From positions 2,688,550-2,752,549 of the forward strand of contig JAUPFP010000002.1 of the NCBI GenBank assembly GCA_036925085.1: a stretch of DNA of 64,000 bases. Reading direction: 5' to 3'. This DNA comes from Brachycybe producta. Taxonomy: Eukaryota; Arthropoda; Diplopoda; Playtdesmida; Andrognathidae. Positions within the stretch are counted from its first letter, which is position 1, and every line of letters starts with the position of its first letter. A program made the position numbers and the translations under genes. Under the pieces are notes generated by a model. It saw only the letters and a list, made by a program, of their open reading frames with translations, was not told the DNA's origin and ran no database searches. This document shows, one piece after another, positions 30,918 to 41,255 of this stretch.

Positions 30918-33074
30918 TGGTGGACATTTTAAAGGTACACCATTTTTTTCAATGAACTGCCATGTTTTCCTTTCTCGTAGAATAATATCCTTCAGAAATT
31001 CTAATTGAACAGAAGAACCTTTTTTGAGAGGCTGCCTCATTGGTTTCCTCTTGTCATTGAAACTATGGCTGTTACAAATGTCAAAAAGATTATCCATTTT
31101 GTGTAGAAAATTTGCAGTTGGCATTGCAGTTTTAGAAAGAACACCACTACGTAGTTGACATTCTATACCACATGCCACTGAATAGCTGATAACTTGAGTT
31201 GCAAGCTTAACCGGAAGTGGTGCAAATGGTGAAAGGTAAATATGCTTTTTTGTGAGTCTTGGGGCTATACGGTAGGTTTGGCATGAATCTTGCTCATAAA
31301 ACTGCTCAGTATGTTTCCGTGAGGCAATTTGACCATCACCCATGTCCAGATCATGTTTCTTAAGGTTATTTCTCATGCTTTTCAGTAGATGAGGAAAATC
31401 ATAAAACAAATATTTTTCTGTCATTGTGATGAAAATATGGTTGCTCAACAGTGGCTCCTAATTTAGCAATAGTTGTTGTGTTTGTTCCTTGATCACAAAT
31501 TACACATCTAATGTTCAAACCATTGTTTTCTAAAGTTGTAATGGTATGCAGAACCAATGGCCGCAATTTTCTACTTTGACAAGAGTTCTTCACAAAAAAG
31601 AAACCAATCGGTAACTTCCATTTAGAAGCAATTCCTCGTACCATGAATACTAAGACATGATTAGCCACGTTTTGGGTTCTTCCAAGTAAACCAAAATCAT
31701 CCAGTCCTTCAATACAATCATTTCTGACATATGTGAGGCTTTCTTTTAAGCTCATTTCATCAAACAGAAGTACACAGAATTTATCAATTTCATTCATGTG
31801 GGACACCCTCTGTTGTAGAATCTCCAAGAAAAAAAATTGATCCTTGCTGAAGGTTCATACCACCAACATATTGACGCAAACTTGTAGATGGCAAAAAAAA
31901 CAATTGTTTGAGTGATGTGTGTTTTGGGACTCTGGTAATAGAGGCCAAGAGCAACTGCTTTAATGTCAACTGTCCATCTTCTTCCATTTTTTTTTTCTGT
32001 TGAGGTTTTATTTGTCCAGTGAAAAATTTCAAAATTTTATCTGGTAAAAATGTAGCAGCTGAATCAGTAATTTCTTCAATGGATGTCAATTTGGTTTCGT
32101 TTTTTTTAGTTTTCAATTGCAGACGATGTATTTTCATTTGTTGTGAGTTAATTCTCCTCATTGCCTTCTTTTTTGGAGTTTCATTGTTGATTGTAAACAC
32201 ATTTTCAGTGTTGGCTGGACAAACAGGTTGTTCTTCTATATCTTGTTAAATAGAGGTCATGTCATGTTCTTGTTGAACTTTTTTTGTAATTTTCTTCCTT
32301 TTTGATGGCACACTGTTTCTGACAAGTGGAGGTTTTCGTTTTGAACCAATTGTTGGTGGCTTATTTGAAACATCAAATAATGTTGAAATTGCATTCCAAA
32401 TGAGGGAGTTTTTAGACAAAGCATTAACAAATTGACTTGTCTCAAAATGTTCCTCACAAATATGGCAATTCCGATTTAAATAGTCAACTGTACGTTTTTC
32501 CAAGTCTTTTCGATGGCAATTGATGATCCATTTTTTTGTTCTGGGAATAGCAACAAACAATGTATAATTTAAATTAAGTTTTGTACCACAATAATTTGTG
32601 ACTTATAAAATGTTTCAGGAACTTTATTGTAAATTTATATGTTCAGTTTCAACACTTAGTAGGATTGGAAAATGGAAAATAAGAAAAATTAAAAAAGAAC
32701 AAAATAAACGTTTTTTAAAACAAAACGGTTTTTAAAAACCAATTTTAAAAAAATCGTGTTTTAAAAAAAACATTAAGAAAAAAAAACGTGTTTTACGACA
32801 CTAATAAAAACTAAAAAAATATATAATAATGGAGGGTTGGGAAATGGAAAATAAGAAAAATAAAAAAAAAACGTTTAAAAAAAACAACAGAAAAAAAAAC
32901 GTTTAAAAAAAAACAAAAAAAAACGTTTTTTTACAACACTAATATATTGTTTTTTGTTTTTTAAATATAGTTTTTGAAGTTCCTATCTTATAAGTAACAA
33001 TTAAAATTCAGTAACCACTAATTGTTCTATCAAAAAAATTTACCATAAAAACAGTACACCTAGTTACACACGTG

Positions 33075-33120
33075 TTGATCATGCAGTCTCTACATATGTG
33101 TGTAGAGACTGCATGATCAA
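33075..33120. repeat. Perfect 20-bp hairpin inside the P-like element
   Basis: TTGATCATGCAGTCTCTACA and its exact reverse complement flank the 6-base loop TATGTG. It is near the 5' end of the transposase gene. Confidence 0.9.
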
Positions 33121-33542
33121 AAAGTGATCTAAAAAGTTTCCATTAATTTATCCTTAAATGCTATTATTTTTAAAATTATATTATTTACCTTTCTGCATCC
33201 TTTGGAAATCGAAAAAAATGATGTTTTTTTTCTATCATCGTTTTGGCAATTAATTGCTGCACAATGTCGATGACCACCCATAGGAACTAAATAGCAAGGT
33301 ACTTAGAATTAACAATAGAAAAAAATCTTTGCTCACTTGCCACTGTTTTTTGTGGCGCTGTTATAGTGCACACTGACATCAAAGGCACCGACAGAGAGCG
33401 GTGCATCTTGGTTGATAATAAACTCTTTGATAACACTTTCACGATTATGGCGCACTTTGTGCACAGTCCTGATTCGTTTTTATGACTTCCTATGTGATCG
33501 ATCGTGATTCGATGTGAGTTCAGACATTTGCTTCAGTTTTGA

Positions 33543-33548
33543 AATAAA
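33543..33548 (+). terminator. AATAAA, possible native RGP1 polyadenylation signal
   Basis: If the P-like insertion is removed, AATAAA lies about 210 bp after the RGP1 stop codon, a usual distance. No canonical AATAAA occurs in the 96 bp between the stop and the insertion. Use is inference. Confidence 0.4.
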
Positions 33549-33571
33549 GTATTTTACGGTAGATTTGGGCA

Positions 33572-33797
33572 TTCAAAGACTTTCAAAGAATTAATGGCTA
33601 GGACTGATGCATATTTTTGGTCTTTTATTCCTAATGTTGTTAGACTGTGGAATTCTCTTCCTGTGAATAGTTCTTTGTTAGGACGATTTCAGTTTCGTGA
33701 TGATGTATTATTTTTAAATAATGACAGTCACTCATGATTGGGAGCAATCCCCCTGCCACATGGCTGATTGCAGGTGTATCTAATTGAATTGAATTAA
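33572..33797 (+). mobile_element. 5'-truncated LINE 3' end
   Basis: It encodes the C-terminal RT tail ELMARTDAYFWSFIPNVVRL and WNSLPVNSS, then a tail of AATTG repeats. It matches the minus-strand copy at 37890-38778. Confidence 0.8.
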
Positions 33798-33827
33798 CAT
33801 CTTTAATCTGAGCCCCTGGTAAACAAG

Positions 33828-34460
33828 CTACACTTTTCCTCTATCTTCACCCACTACCCACTTATCAAGCCATTTGACATTACTATCACCTACAAAAATT
33901 ACTGATTTGCTCTGCACCCCTTCCAAAATAACCCCACCCTCATTTCTTTCCTCAGCCTTACTAACATTCTTCTTACCCTGTCTAACACCATTCTTCTTAC
34001 CCTTACTAACACCATTCTTCTTACCCTTACTAACACCCTTCTTACCATTACTAATACCTTGCTTCTTACCCTTGCTAATACCCTCCTGAGCTGCAATTAC
34101 ATTCCCTACACGTGCTTTCTTAGACTTCCCAGACCCCTTGCACCTCTGCTTTACATTTACACTTTCTACTACCTCCACAGATCCCACTGATAATTTCACT
34201 AAAAACATTAAACCTGTTCATTACTGGAGTACATTCTGAAGCTAGAGCTGGCCTAACATTCTCTCTTTTTCTAAAACAACTCCCCAACCTACACCCCCAG
34301 TATTATGCTTAAGGGGTGTAGCAAAAGGCACAGATTCCTTGCTGTGAGAAGGGCCTGGCTGTGACTCAAACACAGCCAGCCTCTCCCTCAGCCAAGCCAC
34401 CTCTACCTCAAGCTGCACCACCTTCTCCCTCAACTCATCTTCAACACTTCCCAGACTCAA
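33828..34460 (-). pseudogene. LINE ORF1-like pseudogene with coiled coil and SGNH start
   Basis: One frame with at least two stops near 34210-34245. The upstream part has a leucine-zipper-like coiled coil (EDELREKVVQLEVEVAWL). The downstream part has a run of about 10-residue SKGKKNGV units and then VIFVGDSNVKWLDKWV, the Ser block of esterase-like ORF1 proteins of some non-LTR elements. No RT follows. It points away from the LINE tail beside it. Confidence 0.6.
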
Positions 34461-37400
34461 CCTGTTTCTCAGACTCTACCTGCTTCTCAACCTTAACTCT
34501 CCTAACAGTTTCAACTAGTTTCCCAACCTGAGCTTGCTACTCCAGACCTAGTATTAACCATTCTAACTTTCTAACAAATTTAGTTCCTAAAAAAACTGAA
34601 TTAGGAACAAGATTCAAAATAAAATGGCAATAAGAGAAATTTATGAAGTTTGATTTGTACTTATCTAGTATGGCTTCTCCAAACAGAAATGCAAAACAAT
34701 GAGAAGTTAACGTTTTTTGGCAAAACGTTGATATTTCTCAACCAAATGTTCAGATTTTCAATCTGATTACACCAGCGGGTTCAGCAGGCAAAGTTCTATC
34801 GGATTCAATAATAAAATCACCTTAAAACTAAAGAAATAATTGTGAACCAAACAAAAAACGTGAAAAATGGCACCTTTTACAAAAAAAGACAGAATCTAAT
34901 TAAAAAGTTTATATGATAAAAACTACTTATCCAAGTTGAAATCCGATTCCAGAAACGATTTCAGCAGGCGAAAAACTATCATAAATAGTAAAGATTTAAC
35001 TTGGATCGATTGGTTAAATTAAGAAAATAGTCCAAAAACCGGGAGCAAAATTTTTATGCTATACAAAGGCAGAGGTGCATCCTTCATATGTTTGTGAGTA
35101 TATTCACACTATTTTCAATGGTAAATTTATGGACGCAAGTCCGAGAAATACAGAGACAAAAGATCCTTACAAGAGACTAGTGAAGACACTCAATAGACGT
35201 TATATTGGTCTAGTCCTCCCGGGCCGGTATAATTGGTGACTTAGCCAATCACCTTCAATACGAGTGAAAACTCGCTCGTATTATTTAAAAAAGAGCAGAT
35301 TCTATCTGGGGGAAAAAGGTCCGTCACAATATAGTTTATTACAGTGAATCGATGATGTATTTACCAGGTGCCATTTTGAAAAGTTCTCCAAAGGAGTGGA
35401 GCGCTCAGCAAAGACCTACCATACATTATTAAGCACAATGGAGCACCTCATTTCTACAGCTATTTCTAGAAGAGAAAATTTATAATTGCCAATCACAGAC
35501 TATTGAATTTTTCCTAGCAACACCAATCACAGGGGGAAACGAATAGCTACTTACCAATGAGAAGTTGGAGGGGAAATTCAAATTTTTTTTTAATTATGAA
35601 GCCGAATTGTAAGAAAATTCAAATTTTCAACAACAACAAAAGAAAGGTGTTTACATCTCAGCTGGGGAGAAGAGTGAAATCTGTGGTCATGAGGACAATA
35701 CTGCAGCAGAACATTGGTTACTGGAAATGAATTCTGTATTCATAAAAACATTACACAAGATTCATTCAGAAGAAAGTGTCTTTCATGGAAAAAGTACAAA
35801 TTACTGAACCTCATAGCTGACCTCCTGGTTTGTATGTATGTATGTGTATATATATATACCCACATTGTGTATATACTGTATGTATACTGGATCTGACGGG
35901 CTGGGCCACGAGTTTGACATGCTTCAATTAGAAGATTCTGAGAAAGTCCTCAGATTCCTCCTCCTCCCTTTCCTCTCCATGTTTTTGTGTACAAATTAAG
36001 CATTTTCATGCTCAATTTTGTTCAGAGAGCATTTTTGAAACACTTTTGGAGATGGGAGACTCCATGCCCGATAGTGGCCAAATTTTTAAACAGTTTGTGT
36101 TGCAAGAATAAAGTGTTGCTATTTTAAAAAAGTTGCTGAAGTTTTTATTTTATTTTGTTAAATTAAATGCAGAAACACCAACTCAGGTGAGAACCTGGAT
36201 ACTACATTCTAAATGAAAATAAAGAGAACAACACAATCTAATGGCTTTTTAGTCGGGCGGGAGCCCAAAGGGTAACAGACGGCGAAAAATATTTTTTACA
36301 CTGTAAAGGTTCTTAGAGAGAGGAACTTGTGATTAAATGAGAGGCATTAGTTTGTGACTCCCGAATCAGAATAGAATAAGTAAGCTAGCCAACCGCTTTC
36401 AGCATGCCCGAAAGAGCGAACTGAAACCATTGAGAAGAGAATCTCTATACACCTATATAATAACATTGTTCAACAAGAAATTTTATTTTGAAAAACATTT
36501 TGAAAAACAAATGTTTCGCGACATAATTAGTGTTTTTTAATTTTTTATGTGTAAGGAGTTTACAACAATTAAAGCAATGACTTTTTAGATTAATAATTTA
36601 ATAAATGTTAAACTCAAACTTATGAAAAAACCCTATGCACCTCCGTATGTTAACATTGTTCAACAAGAAATTTTATTTTTATTTGTATTTCATTTAGAAA
36701 ATAAAAATAGTGATGAAAAAAATGAATTCATTTTTTGAGAAATTTTTTCATTTGACTAGTTTTTTAAACCTGTGGAATTTTATTTTCTTAAGTTTCTATT
36801 GGTTTTAAATTTTGTGTACAGAAGGTGTGGATTTTTTTCACATTTTTTCATGGTTAAAATGATTGTAAGTCCCGTCTGCTTCACCAGGAATAGGGATTCA
36901 TTGGTGGGATGCCTAGGGATTGATTGGTGGAATGCCTGTAGGGATTGATTGGTGGGATGCCTGTAGGGATTGATTGGTGGGATGCCTGTAGGCGACTGCC
37001 ATCTTATTTATGTCTAGTCCAGTTCTCTGGACCCCATCTACTATGGTTCCAGTATCTTTGATTTTCAAGGATATGAGGATAACCACCACTTAACCACTAG
37101 TTTTGAGAAAATCGCCTATCTGCCTCCCGAAAGACAATCCCAGGTACAAATAGATGTACTGCACATGCACTGTTTTATCAAATATTGTATAAACACAGTA
37201 TTTGGTAGTTTCTGCAGTGTTTGGTTTTAGCTAAAAGTAAGAAAAACAACATGGCGTCTCAAAACAACAATGAAGTACTGAAAACTAAATATTTAAAAAG
37301 ATGCCATTAATAACTGAAAGAAAAGGAGGGCAAAACTTTTCAAAAGAGAAACAAAAATATTAATTGATGGTTGGGGATATGAGAACATTCCATTATTATT

Positions 37401-37516
37401 CTCAAGTGTTCATTGCCATGCACGTGTGTGGGGTGACATAGTGAAAACTCACTGGTATCAGTATCATAAAAAAAGCCCTGGTTGGTTGATCCAGCCACGG
37501 TGGTTCCTTCTAACCA
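34461..37516. other. No recognisable gene; AT-rich with a small minisatellite
   Basis: I see no frame longer than about 60 codons and no known domain. At about 36892-36995 a 28-bp unit (GGGATTGATTGGTGGGATGC) repeats about four times. Short TA/GT runs lie near 35830-35890. Confidence 0.7.
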
Positions 37517-39313
37517 GGTACTACTAAAAGGTGGGTAAACAAACGATATAGAAGGAGAGTAATTTGAAGTCTTTTTTTAGAGTGTGGTAATAAAAAACAC
37601 ATTTTAATAGAGCGGTTAGGCTAAATTAAGGGGGTAGCCTATTTACAGGGTGGGAAAATAAAAAAACACATTTTAATAGGGCGGGTAGGCTAAATTAAGG
37701 GGGGGTAGGCTATTTACAGGGTGGGAAAAATAAACACATTTTAATATGGCGGGTTGGCTAAATTAAGGGCGGGTAGGCTATTTACAGGGTGGGAAAAATA
37801 AAACACATTTTAATAGGGCGGGTAGGCTATTTACAGGGTGGTATACATTGAAATACACATATACATGTTGTGTGGTTTTCCTTTTGTTTTCAATTCAATT
37901 CAATTAGATACACCTGCAATCAGCTTGAAAGCCATGTGGCAGGGGGGATTGTCATTATTTAAAAATATGACATCATTATGAAATTGAAATCGTCCTAACA
38001 AAGAACTATTCACAGGAAGAGAATTCCATAGTCTAACAACATTAGGAATAACAGACCAAAAATATGCATCAGTTCTAGCCATTAATTCTTTGAAAGTGTT
38101 TGAATGCCCAAGTCTACCTTTACGAGGATTTCTAGTTAGTAAACCATTAAGCAGAGTAATGTTATCATCAGACAGCAAACATCCCAGAAGAGCGAGGCTT
38201 TGCTCATTTCTTCGGATTGCTAATGTTTCCCATTCTAGCTCTTGAAGCATAGATGATACGCTATCAGTATATGCATACCGTCCCTTGCAGCCCTACGCTG
38301 CACCATTTCTATTTCTTGTTTTAGGTTATGTTAAGTATGTTAGGTTAATATTCTAAGATAGGTCTAACTAGGGTAAAGTAGCAGACCTTCTTTACATTTC
38401 ATTACAATGTTTAAGCATTGGACAAACCACAGCCTTTGATTAGCTTTTGCAACTGCTTTGGTTATATGATCTTTCCAAAGCATGTCTTTGGACAAGGTTA
38501 AGCCAAGATATTTAATGGTATCAATATGTGTTAGCTGAACATCTCCCATTGTATAATCTGCCATGCAAGATTCTCGCTTTCGGGAAACTCGCATAACATT
38601 GTATTTACTCCTATTGAGTTGTAAATGCCACTGTCTAGATCTCTTTGGAGGACTTCACTATCCTCATTATCCCTAATCCTCCTGTACACAACGGCATCAT
38701 CTGCAAACAAGCGCATTGTACTGTTGCATCTATCTGCCAGATCGTTAATGAACAGAAGGAAAAGTAGTGGTCAATTTGTGTTATTAAGACTTTTAACTTT
38801 AAGAAATTTGTTGGTTATTGTGTTTTCTTTGTATTCAATATTAAGGGTGGGTAGGTAAGTTCTATACAGGGTGACATACTAATTTAGTGTTTTTAAGTTA
38901 AAGGCAAAATGAAAAATTCAAAAACCACAAAACAGGTTTAAAAAGCATTGTGTACAGTTGATGGATTTGTTGTACTTCCTCTACATGAACTGCATAGAAT
39001 GTATTGCCTAATGAATGTTGCAATGGCAAAATTGGCCCCACTTACCAGGTAAGATTTATTTTCATACATATTTAAACTAAAATGTGTTAATTTATTGGAG
39101 TATCTCTTTGTTCAGGTGTTAACTAGTAGTAATGGCAATTTTTGTTGACTTGGATTTGATTTCTGTTTTACACTTATATTAACCAATCAATAGAAATTTC
39201 TAATTCCAATTCTAATTAAATTGACGGCCGTAGTATTAACCTTTAAGCTCTGCCACCACATCAAGGTGAATACTCTACTGCAGAGTTTTCTTGTTCAGTG
39301 AACAAGAAACCCA
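37517..39313 (+). repeat. Left arm of the large inverted repeat (37.5/55.3 kb)
   Basis: The sequence begins GGTACTACTAAAAGGTGGGT and reappears inverted at 53285-55274. Shared blocks include a TTTACAGGGTGGG array, CAAAAACCACAAAACAGG, GTACAGTTGATGGATTTGTT and CTCTGCCACCAC. This arm has only about three to four array units and is interrupted by a LINE copy. No coding sequence of its own is evident. Confidence 0.85.
37890..38778 (-). mobile_element. 5'-truncated LINE with partial RT, inserted in the left arm
   Basis: On the minus strand it encodes LFADDAVVYRR (RT box with the catalytic ADD), then TIKYLGLTLSKDMLWKDHI and the tail ELMARTDAYFWSV...WNSLPVNSS, with an AATTG-repeat tail at 37890-37905. 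The frame is shifted once or more, so it is dead. The right arm lacks it at CTTTTGTTTTCATGTG, giving the empty site. Confidence 0.8.
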
Positions 39314-39753
39314 TGGTATTCCAAGGGAAAAGAAATCCCATTGTAGTGAATCAATTAAATGCAGTACACAAAAATTAAAAAGATATGGTTCATTCAGGTA
39401 ACATCAAAAAACTTTTAATGGTCATTATAATTTTGAAAACTTGAAAAGCACAAAAACAAACAAAACGTGAAGATTGTAAAAAGTTGCACATTGGTGTTAA
39501 TATATTTGGCAGGAAACCGATTTTTTTTCTTTCCTTAATATCGTAAGGTGACCGTGTCTAATGGTTACATAAATAAAAACAAATTTTCATGCAAAATATG
39601 TGTGTGCTTAGAAAATAGGTTTAATGCAGGAGAAGGCAAAGTTTGTAACATTACACACATGGGCATTACAAAGTCTATCAAAGAAACCTAACAAAAAAGT
39701 TCAAAGTTCACCAATGGGCTGTCCAACCTCAAATTCCTGCTAAAAGGTCAAAA

Positions 39754-39990
39754 ATGCAGATCACCATGCACAAATGCCAGCAATGCACAACAATGAAGTT
39801 ATCAACAGGGGATGCCCAACATAGAAGTTCAAAGTCCACTCATACACCATCCAAACTGTAATTCCTGCTGAAACATGAAAATATGCAGAGCACCATGCAC
39901 AAATGCTAGCAATGCACAACAATGAAGTTATCAACAGGGGATGCCTAACATAGAAGTTCAAAGTCCACTCATAGACTGTCCAACCTCTAT
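39754..39990 (+). repeat. Tandem duplication of about 129 bp
   Basis: CACCATGCACAAATGC recurs at 39762 and 39891, and the unit GAAGTTATCAACAGGGGATG follows each. A reading frame across it is probably chance. Confidence 0.85.
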
Positions 39991-40438
39991 CCTGACTATT
40001 ACCTAGCAACCATAAGGCTTGTTGTGGGGTTTAATTCCACTTAGACAGGCTGTTACAAGATAAATGAACATAACATTATATGTATATATATTTATGTAAT
40101 GGCATTCACAAAAGTATCAACATATAACACTTAAGTTTCTTAGCCTGCAATTATGGCACATAGCCCTCAGCATATTATTTGGCAAGAAACGGTGTTAAGA
40201 ATGTTCCGGGTACCAAGAGCATTTAAAATACTGTTGTCCATTAAATTTATTTCAAGCTGCATTTTCTGCATGCTGTACAAGTAAAGTATGTTTTTTATAA
40301 AGTGGTTCATCCTCACGTTGAGTGGAACCGATTCCTACAGTAAACACAAAGTACTTGTGGCACTGCACTAGAACCAATACAGGATTGTATATGGCATCTA
40401 GACCAGTTTTTGTTGTAGCCTTTTAACATGGTAGCTGT

Positions 40439-41044
40439 TCATTTGCTGGTTGGTTTTAAAGCTATTTGGAATGCATCATCATGAAATTCTTCATCCATTG
40501 CTATTTTAAAATTTTTATACCTCCATTTGTTAGCTATTGCTGTGTTTGTTTTTGTTGAATGATAGTCATACATTTCATCATTTGGACAATTAATCAAAAT
40601 GTGTTGCATCCACCATCTGCCAGTTTCACTTTCCAGCTGAAATGACTTTTTATGCTGTAAAATAGATACAAAGTTCATTACACAAAACATGCCACAATCA
40701 AAGCCATTTGGCTGTTGTGGACAATCACTGCTAAATGTACATGTCTATTCATGGAGTGAAACTTTCAACTTTGCACATGCATAACACATTTTGACAATTT
40801 GTCTTAGTCTGATAAACTGTTGAATTTGCTGGGAACTACTCAGCATATGTGCAGAGTCAAGGATTACCAATGACTTTAATTCAAAATTTATCAGTCCTAA
40901 TGTCCAATGAACACCATTTTCAGTCAGAGGCAAAAGAACTACAATTAAATCCCTATTTAGTGCCTGAGAGTCCCGAATTTCACTCATTGTTCCTACGAAA
41001 TACTTCAACCTCATTCCTTGAATGTTATGCTGCCTGATTCTCAT
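40439..41044 (-). pseudogene. Ulp1/SENP-type (C48) cysteine protease relic
   Basis: The motifs appear in family order: VHWTLGLINFE (catalytic His), LVILDSAHM (Asp), CPQQPNGFDCGMFCV (Gln and Cys). One in-frame TAG at about 40745 interrupts it where many family members have Trp. The fragment covers the catalytic core (about 200 codons); a possible N-terminal part in another frame extends to 41255. Such proteases remove SUMO-type tags in cells, and related domains travel in several large DNA transposons and in Polintons. Lying between inverted arms, this one is probably element cargo. Confidence 0.8.
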
Positions 41045-41255
41045 GACTCTTTCTCAGATTATGCAACACTATCGAAGCTTGTATGCAATCTTCGATGATA
41101 AAGTATGAAATACATGCTGTTGGTTGGAGTGTTTCATATTTATGATCAACTCGAGCGAGATTTTCAAAAGTACTACAAATGTGTGCTCTGCTAGGTAGCT
41201 CACTTATTTCTGACATGCTTGGGCATTCATGCACTGAAATAGGAGATAACCCCAC

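Larger units (their letters stand above)
29309..33281 (-). pseudogene. THAP9-like transposase pseudogene
   Basis: A first exon at 33189-33281 starts MGGHRHCAAINC and ends at a donor gtaaat; it supplies the first two Cys of a THAP C2CH zinc finger. The second exon continues WIINCHRKDL and CHICEEHF, completing the finger. Downstream come FDEMSLKESL and the NQDALENIFSIIRECGG block typical of P/THAP9 transposases. The frame is broken by a stop at 32246, frameshifts near 31825 and 31405, further breaks after 29775, and a solo LTR at 30133-30917. It cannot make a full enzyme. Confidence 0.85.
28737..33429 (-). mobile_element. P-element/THAP9-like DNA transposon, 4.7 kb
   Basis: Terminal inverted repeats start CAAAGAGTTTATTATC at 28737 and end in the inverse at 33429; they extend with mismatches over about 30 bp, with further inverted blocks inside. 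ATAACAC flanks both ends (28730-28736, 33430-33436); P elements usually make 8 bp. The cargo is a decayed THAP-domain transposase. It lies 96 bp after the RGP1 stop codon. Confidence 0.85.
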
